64,000 nucleotides of DNA from Cryoendolithus antarcticus (GCA_002077065.1 NAJO01000014.1:1-64000), one strand, 5' to 3'; positions 44,526-55,086 are shown, counted from the stretch's first letter. Notes: generated by a model from the sequence alone, not told the origin. A program made the numbers and translations.

Positions 44526-46934
44526 TCAACCCCACTGAAATACAACCTGCTTCCCCTTCCTTCCCTTTGCCTGCTTCAGCCCAGATTCCGTCTCAGAGGC
44601 GCTAGGAACCTCAACCTCACTGCCACTTGCGCCCCACCTATGGACGGGCGTCGATGTGCCACTTCCTGTGTTCCTAATCACACCCGCGCCCCTATAGCCA
44701 GGAGAGAAGACACTACTAGTGGGCTTCTTCGCGGCAGGTAATGCGGGGAAGAGATCCGCAGCAGGAGCCTTTGCGCTGCTTCGAGGCAGATTAGTGGAGG
44801 ATGCGGTGCGGCTTGGTGCTGCGCTCGTCCGAGCGGAGCTGGAGGCGGAATTTGCCGGGCGAAGTGCGAGCCAGCCCGATGATGTCGGTTTGGCAGCGCC
44901 GTTTGTTCGAGCTGGTAGGGAGGGGAACGCTGCAGTTGCGCCGTTGGCTGAGGAGGCGTTGGTAGGCCGACTTGCTGCGTTCCAAGAAGCAGGCTGTCCT
45001 GCTGCGCGCGAGCTTTGTGCAGTCGAGCTCTTGAGCTTGAGAACTCTGCTTCCGCCGATACCGCTACCTATGATGCCTGCCGCCGACGTCGTGTCTGGTC
45101 CGCTTGGCCCAGGTAAGGAAGGGTAATCCTCATTGATCGCCTTCCAATCGCTCCATGCTTTCAGCAATGCATCTCGCTTACCAGGCACTTCGAAGATATC
45201 TGCGAGCTCCTTGATCAGCTTGCCCAGCTCCTGCGAGGATGTGTCGAACAGTGCGAAGAAGGTATCGATCAGGTCCGAAGCGGAGGTCGTGCCATTGCGG
45301 TAAGCAGAAATTCGATCGCGGAAGCTGGCCAGCTTAGTCTGATCATTTTGCAGTAGATTGGAGGCGCGCTCCGTTACAGCTGCATGACGAAGTCTGCGCG
45401 CCTGCTCGGCTGGCGTAAGTGCCTCAGCGGCGCGTGGTGACGGTGGCGCGATGGCGTCGGCAACTGGTTGTGCTGCTGCTGGACGCGGCGTCTGTGCGCC
45501 GCGTGGTGTAGGATCAGGCTGCGAAAGCTGACCGCCGAAGGTCCGCGTGGACACCGACTGCGCACTTTGTATCTCCCTTGCCCGTGCATGGGCAATCTCT
45601 GCTCTACTCATCTGTGCCGACGTCGCAGGTAGCGGACCGTCAGCATTAGGGTCGCGTCCTCGACCTGCTCTCCTTCCTCCTCGCGCTTCACGCTGCGGAC
45701 GCTCTTCTTGGTAGTTCGGACGGTAGTTGAAGCTTGAGATATCGACACGTCTTGCATCCCTACGTGCATCTTTGGACAAGCCATTCGGGTGCTGCTCCAG
45801 CTGATGTGCCTTCAAGTCAAGCTCACAGTCGAAAACCACAAACTTCTTCTCCTGACACTCCGAGTCCATACATGGGAAGTGGTTCTTGCTGAAGTGCTGC
45901 TCAAGCGAGTTGTAGTCGATGAAGTATCGTGGATTATTCGCGTCAGTATGGCGATCGCACAGATGACACCGCTCGTGCCTATCGCGGCAATGCGTGAAGA
46001 GCTCGTCGCGGCCGTAGAACCTCTGGCGACAGAAGCCGCACTCTGGATGGCCCTCGAATCCAGTCTGATCAACAGCACCAGGGTTATCGTCACCCTTCCT
46101 CTCATGCTGCTTCAATTCTTGCTGTGTGAAAAGCTGATGCTCATGGGTGAAGACCTTTTTGTTCCGCGTGCACAGATCGCACATCACTTTCTGATGGGCC
46201 GTCCGTACATGCCGATGTAAGTCTGGCCACCCAAGGCAAGCCACATCACAGTGCTCGTCGGGGCAATTGTACCTCAGCAAGATGACAGTATCCTCGAAGA
46301 TCTCTTGCTTCTCGTAGCAGATCCCCATATTATCGTCTGTACGGTGGAAGTCAGTCTTCACATAGTCCTCAAACCGCTTCTCTGCATCGTCTGTGAAGAT
46401 GACCGTGGCTGCCTCAGATCGGCAATGCGCGCAAGCCTTCGTCTTGTACAATGCTCGCAACCTCAACGCGCACACATGACATGTGCGGTGATTGCAGGGC
46501 GCCACGCTGTGGTGGTCAATTGGAGACGCGCAGATGAAGCAGACTTCCGCATCGTCGTCGGCAGTATCTACAGCCGCGGATACTGTCGTAGAGCCTTCGT
46601 TGTTTGGGGCGTCTCTGGCTAGGCTAGCACCAGAGACGCCCCCACCGCCGGGTTGTGGTGGTGGATGTGCGTTGGTCGGATCTCGTTGTTGGCCTGCTAC
46701 AGATGTCTGGCCTTGAGAGTACGCTCGGTCCCGATCTCCACGGCCTCGCCCTCCACCTCTGCCTCTCCCGCGTCCGCGGACCCCGCCTCGTTCGCCAGAT
46801 GGCCCTCCCATGAATATGCCGTGATCGCCACCTCCTCGAGGTCCACCGCCTCTACCTCTTCCGCGTCCTCGTTGACCTCCTCGATCGCCTCCACCTCCTG
46901 TCTGGCCAGTTCCAGTGCCAGCTGTTGAAGCCAT
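44526..46934 (-). CDS. HEL2: E3 ubiquitin ligase HEL2 (ZNF598-like)
   Basis: The 802-residue protein is intronless. Residues 1-75 are an RGG-rich RNA-binding-like segment. The RING finger is at 132-171 (CFICASPIDHH, CNHRTCHVC, CAHC). A run of C2H2-type zinc fingers follows (YNCPDEHCDVACLGWPDLH, KVMCDLC, ECGFCRQRFYGRDELFTHC, RCHLCDRH, PCMDSECQEKKFVVF). The C-terminal half is Ala/Ser-rich and disordered, with one helical segment near LIDTFFALFDTSSQELGKLI. Hel2/ZNF598 senses collided ribosomes and ubiquitinates 40S proteins to start ribosome-associated quality control. Confidence 0.93.
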   Translation of the reverse strand: MASTAGTGTGQTGGGGDRGGQRGRGRGRGGGPRGGGDHGIFMGGPSGERGGVRGRGRGRGGGRGRGDRDRAYSQGQTSVAGQQRDPTNAHPPPQPGGGGVSGASLARDAPNNEGSTTVSAAVDTADDDAEVCFICASPIDHHSVAPCNHRTCHVCALRLRALYKTKACAHCRSEAATVIFTDDAEKRFEDYVKTDFHRTDDNMGICYEKQEIFEDTVILLRYNCPDEHCDVACLGWPDLHRHVRTAHQKVMCDLCTRNKKVFTHEHQLFTQQELKQHERKGDDNPGAVDQTGFEGHPECGFCRQRFYGRDELFTHCRDRHERCHLCDRHTDANNPRYFIDYNSLEQHFSKNHFPCMDSECQEKKFVVFDCELDLKAHQLEQHPNGLSKDARRDARRVDISSFNYRPNYQEERPQREARGGRRAGRGRDPNADGPLPATSAQMSRAEIAHARAREIQSAQSVSTRTFGGQLSQPDPTPRGAQTPRPAAAQPVADAIAPPSPRAAEALTPAEQARRLRHAAVTERASNLLQNDQTKLASFRDRISAYRNGTTSASDLIDTFFALFDTSSQELGKLIKELADIFEVPGKRDALLKAWSDWKAINEDYPSLPGPSGPDTTSAAGIIGSGIGGSRVLKLKSSTAQSSRAAGQPASWNAASRPTNASSANGATAAFPSLPARTNGAAKPTSSGWLALRPANSASSSARTSAAPSRTASSTNLPRSSAKAPAADLFPALPAAKKPTSSVFSPGYRGAGVIRNTGSGTSTPVHRWGASGSEVEVPSASETESGLKQAKGRKGKQVVFQWG

Positions 46935-47256
46935 GTCGCTGCTTGGTGATAGATCGCGGGCGTAACGTCAGAACTTAGTGTTTCGCAGAGCCTTTCGAGA
47001 TTACTGCACCGAATGATCTCGGACTATTATAAAACGCGAGCAAGGTGCAGGAAGTGCGTAGTGAACGGAACAATGTGCTCGAAGAAAGCTCTCGTCGAAT
47101 ATTACTAATGACGTGGGGAGGGTGCCCGGCAGCATTGGACGCCTGCGCCACGATCGGTGTCTCGAAACGCCACAATTTCATGAGCCTTCGTGACTTCATG
47201 TACTTGTTGGACTTCAGTCTGGATACCACTTCTCTCACAATCAGTCATGATCACGC
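46935..47256. other. Divergent promoter HEL2 / CSA-like
   Basis: The 322-bp spacer holds no gene. Confidence 0.5.
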
Positions 47257-48678
47257 ATGAACGCCTTCCTGCTGAACAGGCAGCTTGGCTCTATCAGCCC
47301 GCAAGCGCTTGCTCAGGCGCAATCTCAACGGCTGCTACAGTCCCTACAGGCAGATAGTAGCGTCACTTTCCAGCTTAACACTTCTGAACTGCAGAGCGGC
47401 GAGGATGCAGTCGTGGATCGCCTCCATAGTAGCGTAGATTATCCTACGCGAGGTGGTCGATCAGCACACGCTGCAGGCATCAACAGCATCGCCATCGACC
47501 GATGGGAAGGTCGCTACCTGCTCTCTGCTGGCTCGGACTCCTCGGTGGCTATCTGGGATTTGGAGGGTGAAGCAGCATCTCCTACAGGCAAGGCTGCTCA
47601 CACACCACTCGAGTATGCTTCACGGACATCGGCAACAGGTAGTCTAGGCATCACGCACATTTCCTTCTTCATCGACAGTCTAGCATTCATCACAAGTGGC
47701 TACGATAGAACAGTCAAAGTCTTCTCGTCGGAGACCTTGAAAGCCAGTGCTAGCTTCGATCTAGGAGGGACTGTGCACTCTCATGCAACTTCGACTACAG
47801 GGTCACATCTGCTGGTGGCATGTGCGTCAGCGCACCCTGCTGTACGGCTCGTAGATCTACAGTCAGGCTCTAGTGCGCACGCTCTTGCTGGGCACTCCGG
47901 GTCAGTGCTAACAGTCGCATGGCATCCCAAGGACCCCAATATACTGGCCAGTGGCGCCACTGACGGTACCATTCGACTGTGGGACATTCGTCGCAGTGCT
48001 AGCAGTCTTGGTGTGCTGGACATGGACGACAACATTGGCATCCCAGGGTATGATGGCAAAGGTACTGGAGCCCGGCGTAGAGAGCGAGGACGAGCACATG
48101 TAGGTGCAGTGAACGGCATCGTGTGGTCCGAGGATGGTCGACACCTCGTGTCCTCTGGCACTGACGAGAAGATGCGAGTGTGGAATATGTCGACGGGCGC
48201 CAACACGCTGGCGAATTTCGGACCTACGCTGAAGAACAGCCAGAACACTGTCCTGCTGCCAGTCCTAGCTCCTGCGCATCTTGAGTCTGCAGGAAAGACG
48301 ACAGTCTTCTACCCTAATCCGCAGGAGGTACTGGTGTTCGATCTTCACACTGGCACACTACGACACCGATTGCGCGCCACTGCACCACCTGCTGCAGAGA
48401 CTGCAGTTGCGGCGTTTGCGCCTGCGATCCGCAATCTCAAGAACACCACGACATCCCTCGCTTGGCGGCCTCACTCAATGGAGCTGTACTCCGCGCACTC
48501 TGATGGCCGTATCCGATGCTACAGTCCACGGACCTGGGAGGACCAGGCAGCTGACGATGACAATGTTGATGATGGAATGACTTTTGCAGCTGAGACTCAG
48601 GCCGAGAGAAAGCGAAAACGGGAGGAACTGGATGACATCGTGAAGGACTTGATGGGCAAGAAGGTGACTTATTCGTGA
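47257..48678 (+). CDS. CSA/ERCC8-like WD40 repair protein
   Basis: The 473-residue protein is intronless. The short N-terminal helix (FLLNRQLGSISPQAL) matches the DDB1-binding helix of CSA. The propeller follows: GINSIAIDRWEGRYLLSAGS, DSSVAIWDLE, FITSGYDRTVKVF, SVLTVAWHPKDPNILASGAT with DGTIRLWDIRR, AVNGIVWSEDGRHLVSSGTD with EKMRVWNMSTGANTL, and MELYSAHSDGRIRCYSPRTW. CSA (yeast Rad28, fission yeast Ckn1) is the substrate receptor of a CUL4-DDB1 ligase in transcription-coupled repair. Its stop is only 4 bp from the COX23 stop on the opposite strand. Confidence 0.87.
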   Translation: MNAFLLNRQLGSISPQALAQAQSQRLLQSLQADSSVTFQLNTSELQSGEDAVVDRLHSSVDYPTRGGRSAHAAGINSIAIDRWEGRYLLSAGSDSSVAIWDLEGEAASPTGKAAHTPLEYASRTSATGSLGITHISFFIDSLAFITSGYDRTVKVFSSETLKASASFDLGGTVHSHATSTTGSHLLVACASAHPAVRLVDLQSGSSAHALAGHSGSVLTVAWHPKDPNILASGATDGTIRLWDIRRSASSLGVLDMDDNIGIPGYDGKGTGARRRERGRAHVGAVNGIVWSEDGRHLVSSGTDEKMRVWNMSTGANTLANFGPTLKNSQNTVLLPVLAPAHLESAGKTTVFYPNPQEVLVFDLHTGTLRHRLRATAPPAAETAVAAFAPAIRNLKNTTTSLAWRPHSMELYSAHSDGRIRCYSPRTWEDQAADDDNVDDGMTFAAETQAERKRKREELDDIVKDLMGKKVTYS

Positions 48679-48682
48679 GCAA

Positions 48683-49113
48683 TTAGCTAAACCAGCCTTT
48701 GCTCGATGCCCTCTTGGCTTCCTTCATCTCGTCCATCTGTTTCCGCATGTCAGCTGTTGATCATAGGAGAGAGTGAACACATCGTAGCACATACCCATGA
48801 CTTCTTGCAGTCCTTGTAGGCTCTGATAGTACTGGTCAGCGTTGCTCAACGTCGTAAATGTTGCTGTCTGCGCATACTCAAAGTAATCCGTACACATTAA
48901 TCTATCGCCGCCGTTACGCCGTAGGCATTTCAGACTTCGTTGCGCGGCCTCCTCACAGGGGTCGAAGTATTTGCTGTAGCTCTTGCTGCGGAGATCGTCA
49001 GTACTCGCGTGTATGGAGGAATTTGCTACATGGTCGTACCCAGTAAATTCCGCCTTACCCTTTGACCACGCAGTCTCGGTGTCGGCTGGCTTCTTGCCCT
49101 CTGACTCGGACAT
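48683..49113 (-). CDS. COX23: COX23-like twin CX9C mitochondrial protein
   Basis: There are four minus-strand exons (49113-49040, 48985-48878, 48822-48795 and 48736-48683) giving 87 residues; introns are 54, 55 and 58 nt. After splicing the twin CX9C motif is exact: C-EEAAQRSLK-C and C-TDYFEAYKD-C, the disulfide hairpin imported by Mia40 into the intermembrane space. Cox23 supports cytochrome oxidase assembly. The C-terminal MDEMKEAKRASSKG helix matches the family style. The first intron has a perfect TACTGAC branch but is in frame and stop-free, so keeping it would add 18 residues. The 28-nt third exon was placed by the CX9C spacing. Confidence 0.85.
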
Positions 49114-49361
49114 GAATCGTCAGTTATGGAGGCGATGCAGGTCGGCTGTGGCGACGAAGTATGGAGTTCGTGTGCAATGCGGAAGCCAGCAGTCAGTGCA
49201 TACATATAAGGTAAGGGCCGACCCCTCACCCCCAACCTAGCGTGTCTGCCTCGCGATCCACCCTGGGAGGCCGCTTGTGCAGGCAACTTATTTCCCACAC
49301 CTTTACAACACCATTTCCCTTCGTTGTCTTCCAACCAGGCGAGCATCACACCACCGCGGCC

Positions 49362-50963
49362 ATGTTCTCTTGCGCTGGGCTCAGCACGCAGGACTCCGCA
49401 CGGAAGAGGCAAAAGGTCTCACACGAGCGCGAGGCTGTCCGCCAACCCACTTCGACCAAAGCCTCAAGCAGCAAACACGAACACACTCAAGGCGGCGATG
49501 AATGCCACTACCAGGTCGCTCTTCGCAAGCTGGAGCCAGATCTCGAGGCCATGCGCCAACTCATCACGTGCAAGATGTGCTATCGCTTCTTGACTGAACC
49601 ATACTCTCTCGCTTGCGGACACACCTACTGCTACATCTGCCTAGACGCCTGGCTTGTGACGCAGAAGAAGCAGACATGTCCTGACTGTCGAGCTGTGGTC
49701 AAGTTCCAGCCTACGCCGTCGTTCATCGTCAGAGAGATGACGATCATCTTCACAACACGACCTGAGCTACTCTCAGACGAGGATAATCCGGCCGAGCATG
49801 AGAACTTCGCGGTCGAGGCTGCAGCAAGAGTGGCGAGCGATAAAGCGAAGGGAACGGGACATGACAGTGGGTTGTTTAGCGGCATCTTCTCGGACGCCCG
49901 ACGCTTGGGTCGCACAGCTCTGCACGATGCCGGAGACGGTGTTGAGAGATGCCGGAGGTGCTTATGGGAAGTCGAGGACGGAATGTGTCTTCATTGCGGG
50001 GTGCCTGTGGGAGACGATGATCTCGCGTGGAGCAGCGACGGAGACTCTGAGATTAGTGGGGAGGAGGAGATCGATCACGAACTGCTTGCTGAGCAGGATG
50101 ACACCTACTCATTCGATGCCGATCTGGACCAGGACGACTTCGACGCCCCTGCCCTTGATGAGAGCGTGTTTGGGGTCCTGCCGCCGCCACGTCGTCCTGT
50201 GCAGAGCAGGAGCCACAGGAGGCGAGAAGAAGCTAGACTGGCGCGTGCTCACGCACGGGCGGTTCCAATATCCTCAGAGTCTGAAGAGTCATCTGAGGAA
50301 GAGGAGGATGATACAAATCTAGACGGCTTCATTGCTTCCGAGGCTGAGGAGGCGGACAACAGCGAGAGCGGCAGTGACGAGGGTTCGGACGAAGAGCCAG
50401 AAGCCCAATCCACACCAGCTCAGCCCCGACGCCGTGTACAGCGGCGTGCGCCAATAGTCATCGACTCCGACGACGAAGAGGGAGCTATCCGCGCACCCAC
50501 CGCTACCAACGATGCTCAAGACTCGGACGACGACGCACCGATTATGACTCATCGGACGCGTAGGAAGGCGCCGTCTGCACGTGGAGTGCCGCAATCTAGG
50601 CGACCAACTGCTACGATCAATCGTGCAATAGTATCAGTGCTCTCAAGAAGCAGCGACGACTCCGAATCTGACTCGAACAACGACAACGAACACGACGGCA
50701 TCTCTGTGAGAATCACAGGAAACGACCATAATGATAACGACGACCACGCGGTAGAAAGAGCGGGCTTCTCGCCGCTCCAGTCTCACGATGATGACTCGGG
50801 AGAAGATAGCGACGATAGCAGCGAGCAGTCCTCGTCCACGGCGCGGGATTCTCCCTCTGAGGGAGGATACGGCGACGAGGAGATCACCATGGACAATGTG
50901 GAGCACAACTATCTCTCCGATGATGAAGATTTCTCTCGCTACGCGTACGAAGCTACATATTGA
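49362..50963 (+). CDS. RING-finger protein with acidic tail and SUMO-interaction-like motif
   Basis: The 533-residue protein is intronless, with ATG at 49362. A C3HC4 RING lies at residues 70-109 (CKMC, CGHTYCYIC, CPDC), followed by a conserved QPTPSFIVREM segment. A second CxxC pair (C197, C200, C209, C212) resembles a zinc ribbon. From about 225 to the end the chain is acidic and Ser/Asp/Glu-rich, with APIVIDSDDEE at 363-373, the form of a SUMO-interaction motif. It is probably a nuclear E3 ubiquitin ligase. Resemblance to Psh1-type RING proteins is possible but not established. Confidence 0.85.
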   Translation: MFSCAGLSTQDSARKRQKVSHEREAVRQPTSTKASSSKHEHTQGGDECHYQVALRKLEPDLEAMRQLITCKMCYRFLTEPYSLACGHTYCYICLDAWLVTQKKQTCPDCRAVVKFQPTPSFIVREMTIIFTTRPELLSDEDNPAEHENFAVEAAARVASDKAKGTGHDSGLFSGIFSDARRLGRTALHDAGDGVERCRRCLWEVEDGMCLHCGVPVGDDDLAWSSDGDSEISGEEEIDHELLAEQDDTYSFDADLDQDDFDAPALDESVFGVLPPPRRPVQSRSHRRREEARLARAHARAVPISSESEESSEEEEDDTNLDGFIASEAEEADNSESGSDEGSDEEPEAQSTPAQPRRRVQRRAPIVIDSDDEEGAIRAPTATNDAQDSDDDAPIMTHRTRRKAPSARGVPQSRRPTATINRAIVSVLSRSSDDSESDSNNDNEHDGISVRITGNDHNDNDDHAVERAGFSPLQSHDDDSGEDSDDSSEQSSSTARDSPSEGGYGDEEITMDNVEHNYLSDDEDFSRYAYEATY

Positions 50964-51782
50964 GGGAGCTACGAGTAAGCTGGTATATGTTGGGGAGTCC
51001 GTCTTGGACGTGATCTTGAAGGGCGCGGTAACTTGTGGCGAGCAGCACGGAGACGCCGCTGTCGTTCTTGTCGGAGGATACCAAGACTGCATTCATTGGG
51101 GCCATGGGACCTTGCGCGTGCCTGTGTCCTTCGCAATCAGCTCGTGTAGTCAAGCAGTTGTTCTGGAGCTCGAATTGACTCTCAGTGCCAGCCAATTAGC
51201 TTCCAGCATCTAAACTAACGTTTCATGCACCGCGCTTGACCTCACGCTATGATCACCGCCATATGCACTGCTGTATTTCTCCACTTCATCCACCTCCATA
51301 TCTTACAGCATCTTCTGCTTCCTTTCTTACTCTGGTGTATATAGATATCGATAGCCACAAGTATACTTATTGAGCGCCACGTCACCCCGAGCAGCAAGAC
51401 AAAGACACGTATCGCTCGCGTCATCTGATTCTGCTTCGCTGGCAGCTTTGTTGAGACGGAGTTCGTGGAGATTTACTAATAGCACCTAGCACTAGGTAGC
51501 GAGATACGAAGTCGCCTAGGATAGCAGTCTGCAAATCTCGGGAGAGCTTTGAAAGACAGGTATTACCGCGGTATCCTAGGCTCCACCTTCCAAGGCCCCT
51601 ATTGCTACATCAGAGCGGCTCGTGCCAGCATAGCACACTGCTGGGGGCGCCGGCGAGCACTGCAGCTTTTCACAACGTCTGTCCGCGCTTCATATACGCC
51701 GAGAGTATACACTAATATTGGCCAGTGCGGCAAAGCGCGAGGCTCGAGTCTCCTTGCGACTGGAGAGCGACTATCCACCGAC
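50964..51782. other. Spacer RING gene / unknown gene
   Basis: The region is 819 bp. The frame of the next gene stays open upstream to 51549 without an ATG, so it is treated as leader. Nothing else was recognised. Confidence 0.4.
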
Positions 51783-52703
51783 ATGGCGTACACACAGCAA
51801 GACGAGCTGGCTGCGATGTTCGCGCGAGGCATGCAGTTTGCGCCAATACAAGAGGACCACGCCTACCAGCAATCGTCGAGCGGAATGTCGAAGCCGCTGC
51901 CGCCCTTGCAGACTGCAACAATGCTTGGGCAAGATCAAGTAGTCTTCGCATCCAGCCACTACGCTCACACAGCCCATATACGGACGGACAACGCCTCGGA
52001 GACATCGAACAGTCCGCCACCTCCTTACCATGAGAATCAGATGCCAGAGAAGCTAGCCCAGGTCTTCCGCGATCATTCCATAGACCCCAATGCCCTGCTT
52101 CAGAGCCAAGTACATCTCTTCGCTAACGCTGAGCATGACCAGAGACTACGCTTGCTGGAGCTATGGCGCATTTCGCCACCCTCATACCCTTTCTCACAAC
52201 ACTTGAGAAGCGTGCACATACCCACGAGCATGTCTCAGGAGATCGCGGAGGCGCGCGAACGGTATGAGGCCAAGATGCAGGCGCGACAAGGCCACTTCGA
52301 CACTCACATTGAAATTGAGCCCATCACGCCAATACGAGAAGCACACGAGCCTGCCTTTCCACCAGCAGCACGAATGCGAGCGGCGTCCATCGCATCGAGT
52401 CGTCCGCAGACCCGGCATGGAGCCGGTGATGCAGAGCCATACATCCTGACTGGCTACCAGGCACCTGATCCTCGACGGTCGAGCGCTATAGATCCGGTGT
52501 ACGCAGCTGCTAGCGGGCTTTGGCAGGCGCCGACTTATGCTCATGCGATGCAGCAGCAGACTGGGATGGCTGATCAATATGGTTCTTACCAGCAGATCCG
52601 AAATCATGCTGACTGGGAGGCGATGAACGAGCGATTGGCTAGGGAGAATTTTGGGTCGGTGCAGCAGGGTGAGCATGGTGGAGACGACGAGATGGAGCTC
52701 TGA
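51783..52703 (+). CDS. Unknown fungal protein (306 aa)
   Basis: The ATG at 51783 opens with AYTQQDELAAMFARGMQF. The chain is polar and Gln/Ala/Pro-rich. A helical centre (LAQVFRDHSIDPNALLQSQ, HDQRLRLLELWRISPP) and a later amphipathic part (SQEIAEARERYEAKMQA) look conserved in style. An SPPPPY element near 160 could bind WW domains (PPxY). There are no membrane segments, signal peptide or known domain. I do not recognise it; composition and length support a real gene. Confidence 0.7.
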   Translation: MAYTQQDELAAMFARGMQFAPIQEDHAYQQSSSGMSKPLPPLQTATMLGQDQVVFASSHYAHTAHIRTDNASETSNSPPPPYHENQMPEKLAQVFRDHSIDPNALLQSQVHLFANAEHDQRLRLLELWRISPPSYPFSQHLRSVHIPTSMSQEIAEARERYEAKMQARQGHFDTHIEIEPITPIREAHEPAFPPAARMRAASIASSRPQTRHGAGDAEPYILTGYQAPDPRRSSAIDPVYAAASGLWQAPTYAHAMQQQTGMADQYGSYQQIRNHADWEAMNERLARENFGSVQQGEHGGDDEMEL

Positions 52704-53257
52704 ACGACCAGAGTTCTGGAACTCGAGCGTCTGAGGCATAGTTGGAGTGAGGTGTATCGTTTGACTCTACACTTCGATTGTGTTTCTTGAAACTCATAGC
52801 AGACTGACCATACGCTTGCTCCGAGAGTGGCTGCATCGATGCATCTGCGTGCACCTAATATGGAGGAGAGAGTATGTCCCGGCCATCACGGATCTGCATT
52901 CGCGCGTGAGCAGGCGCCCCCGAGAGCGAGATCTCCACTAGAGCAGTCAGTACGAGAACAGTACGCCAAATAGCGACTGCCGGAAAACTTAGGAAGGCAG
53001 CGCCACAGTGCGATTACCCAGACTTGACGAGTTGGCATAGACATACAACGTAAGAGTGCCAGTCATGTGTTTGCATAGACCGCGCACTGCCTTTCACAAG
53101 CCGGAATGGAAGCCTGATCACTTGAGTACCTTCCTTCTTTTCCTGTCTTAGATGCGGCAGTCCGCCTGCCTTCGCTCTTTCCTCAAATCACAACAAGCAT
53201 TACTCCCTCCTCTTATACCATAAGCATCAAGCTCGACTAAACTCACTCACGCCCACA
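52704..53257. other. Spacer between two unknown genes
   Basis: No gene was found. A TATA-like CTTATACC lies about 45 bp before the next ATG, with a C/A-rich leader. Confidence 0.4.
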
Positions 53258-54426
53258 ATGTATCCTCACCAGGTACCAAACTACACCTCCGGTACTCACG
53301 CCAATGCCTCACCAACCAATGCACCTTCCTCACCGACCTATGCTCCTTCCTCGCCCCTCTCGGAGTCATTCACTCCGCCTCCGGCACCTCAACTACGCCC
53401 AGCAACACCACATCATCTCTCCGAACCCATAGTCATCGATTGTGACGAAGACGATATCTCCCTATCAGACACTATCGCCGACTCGTCCCCACCCCAGCTT
53501 TGTGGCCCCTCTGCCACGCCACCAGCGAACTTCGGCTTCACGCAGCTGCGCCGCGCGTTGGAAAACCACGTGAGCAAGTCAGCTGAGCAGCAGGACAAGG
53601 TCTACGAGACGTTGAGCGAGGAGATGATGCATCCACAAGACCGTAACCCTAGCCTCCTTCGTCAGACCTCGCTCTCCACCTCTAGCCCAGCAATAAAATC
53701 GATCTTGCTTCTCTCCCCCTTTCCCGGCGAGCTCCACGAACATCGCGTCGCCCGCCACCTCGCGAATTCGTCCTGCGCCGCTCATCCCGACTGGGAAGTG
53801 CTAGATCTCTACGCCCACCTGGCAACGTGGGTGTCACATTCCGATCTCGCCATCGCGAAGCGCGAGATCGCACCGGTAGATCTGTACGCTTGTAAGCGGA
53901 CGCTGCAGAGTGGGATGGGAGTGCATGGGCTGCTGGGAAAGAGGGTATTGGAGCGATTAATGGCGGAACGGGTGAAGCAGGGCGGGAGGAAGTTCGTGGT
54001 GCTGGGGTTTGCGCTGAACGCAGAGGAGGCCGTGAGAGCTTGGCGGATCGAGGTACGTTGATGCTGTGCCTGTCAAGTGCTGGAGTGTCTTATCACACAC
54101 CCGAGACTGACCACAGTGTGCGTCACAGATCAACAGGCCGCAAGCCGTCGTAGCTTGCATACATGCCAAAACGCTTCAGCAGGAGGGCTTTGCGCAATTT
54201 GTGAGGGACAAGTATGGGCAACAGACTCTTGTGGTGAGTGCGCGTTTCTTTCGCGGCGACATGATAACAGCTTGGGCTGACAGAGCTACAGATCCCTCTA
54301 CTTGCCGACATGAATAAAAATCTCACTGCTTTCAACGGCGCTATCATGTCACAGGTATACGAGGATGGGACAGTTCCGGCAGGACATATCTTCCTACGGA
54401 AAGACGGGCTACCTGTCCCAGCGTGA
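53258..54426 (+). CDS. Unknown fungal protein (about 344 aa)
   Basis: The model has exons 53258-54052, 54129-54233 and 54292-54426. A Pro/Ser/Thr-rich start (NAPSSPTYAPSSPLSES) leads to EPIVIDCDEDD (56-66), shaped like a SUMO-interaction motif. A folded-looking second half follows (AIKSILLLSPFPGELHEHR, DLYAHLATWVSHSDLAIAKREI, KFVVLGFALNAEEAVRAWRIE, INRPQAVVACIHAKTLQQEGF, IFLRKDGLPVP). The second exon could instead start at 54117, adding four residues. GTGAGT at the stop could also be a donor to a further exon. Family not recognised. Confidence 0.65.
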
Positions 54427-55086
54427 GTGGAGACAGGGAGATGCCGGGGTGCAAGTGTAAAGACCATGTCGAGCTGCGAAAAGCAAGCACGCGGTATTGA
54501 TCGTAAGGACGGACGAAAGGTGAATGAAGTGCGCGACCTCTAGACAGCACGCGCATTACATTCCCACTGCCACAGTCTGATTTGCAGCACGAGACGGGCA
54601 TACAGTATCGAGTAAGTTGTACCCGCACACATAGGCCCTCTCCTCTTGATCTTCGAGAAGACAGTTCTGTTATAGTGCGGTGCGTCACCTTAACCCCCAA
54701 AGCGCTGACCTCAAGGGCTAGCGTGCTCTGGTGAAGTGAGTGGCCTTCTCTCGCGCAAAGCAAGTGACCACACACGCAGTTGTTAAAACCGATGCGGTGG
54801 GTGTATTTGTTCTGTTCTGCTGCGCTTCCACGAACGGGAACCGATGTCTGAAAGGAAGTGGTGCAGGTGACAAGTGAAAGACAGTGGCCCGATTTGGCTA
54901 CTCGATGGGAGAATCAGTGAGATGAGCGTGCCCGCCACAGCGGCGGTAAGCAGCAGAAGCTTAGGTTTGCGACAATTGCAGCACCGACAGTATACTCTAC
55001 ACTTTCCATGCTTTCTCCACAAAGCCCTTCCACTCCTCGCGTGGCTTGAGCACCCTCAGATCAGCATCACCATGAGCGAGAGGCCC
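54427..55086. other. Convergent spacer without gene
   Basis: The region is 660 bp. Short open frames only, none supported. Confidence 0.4.
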
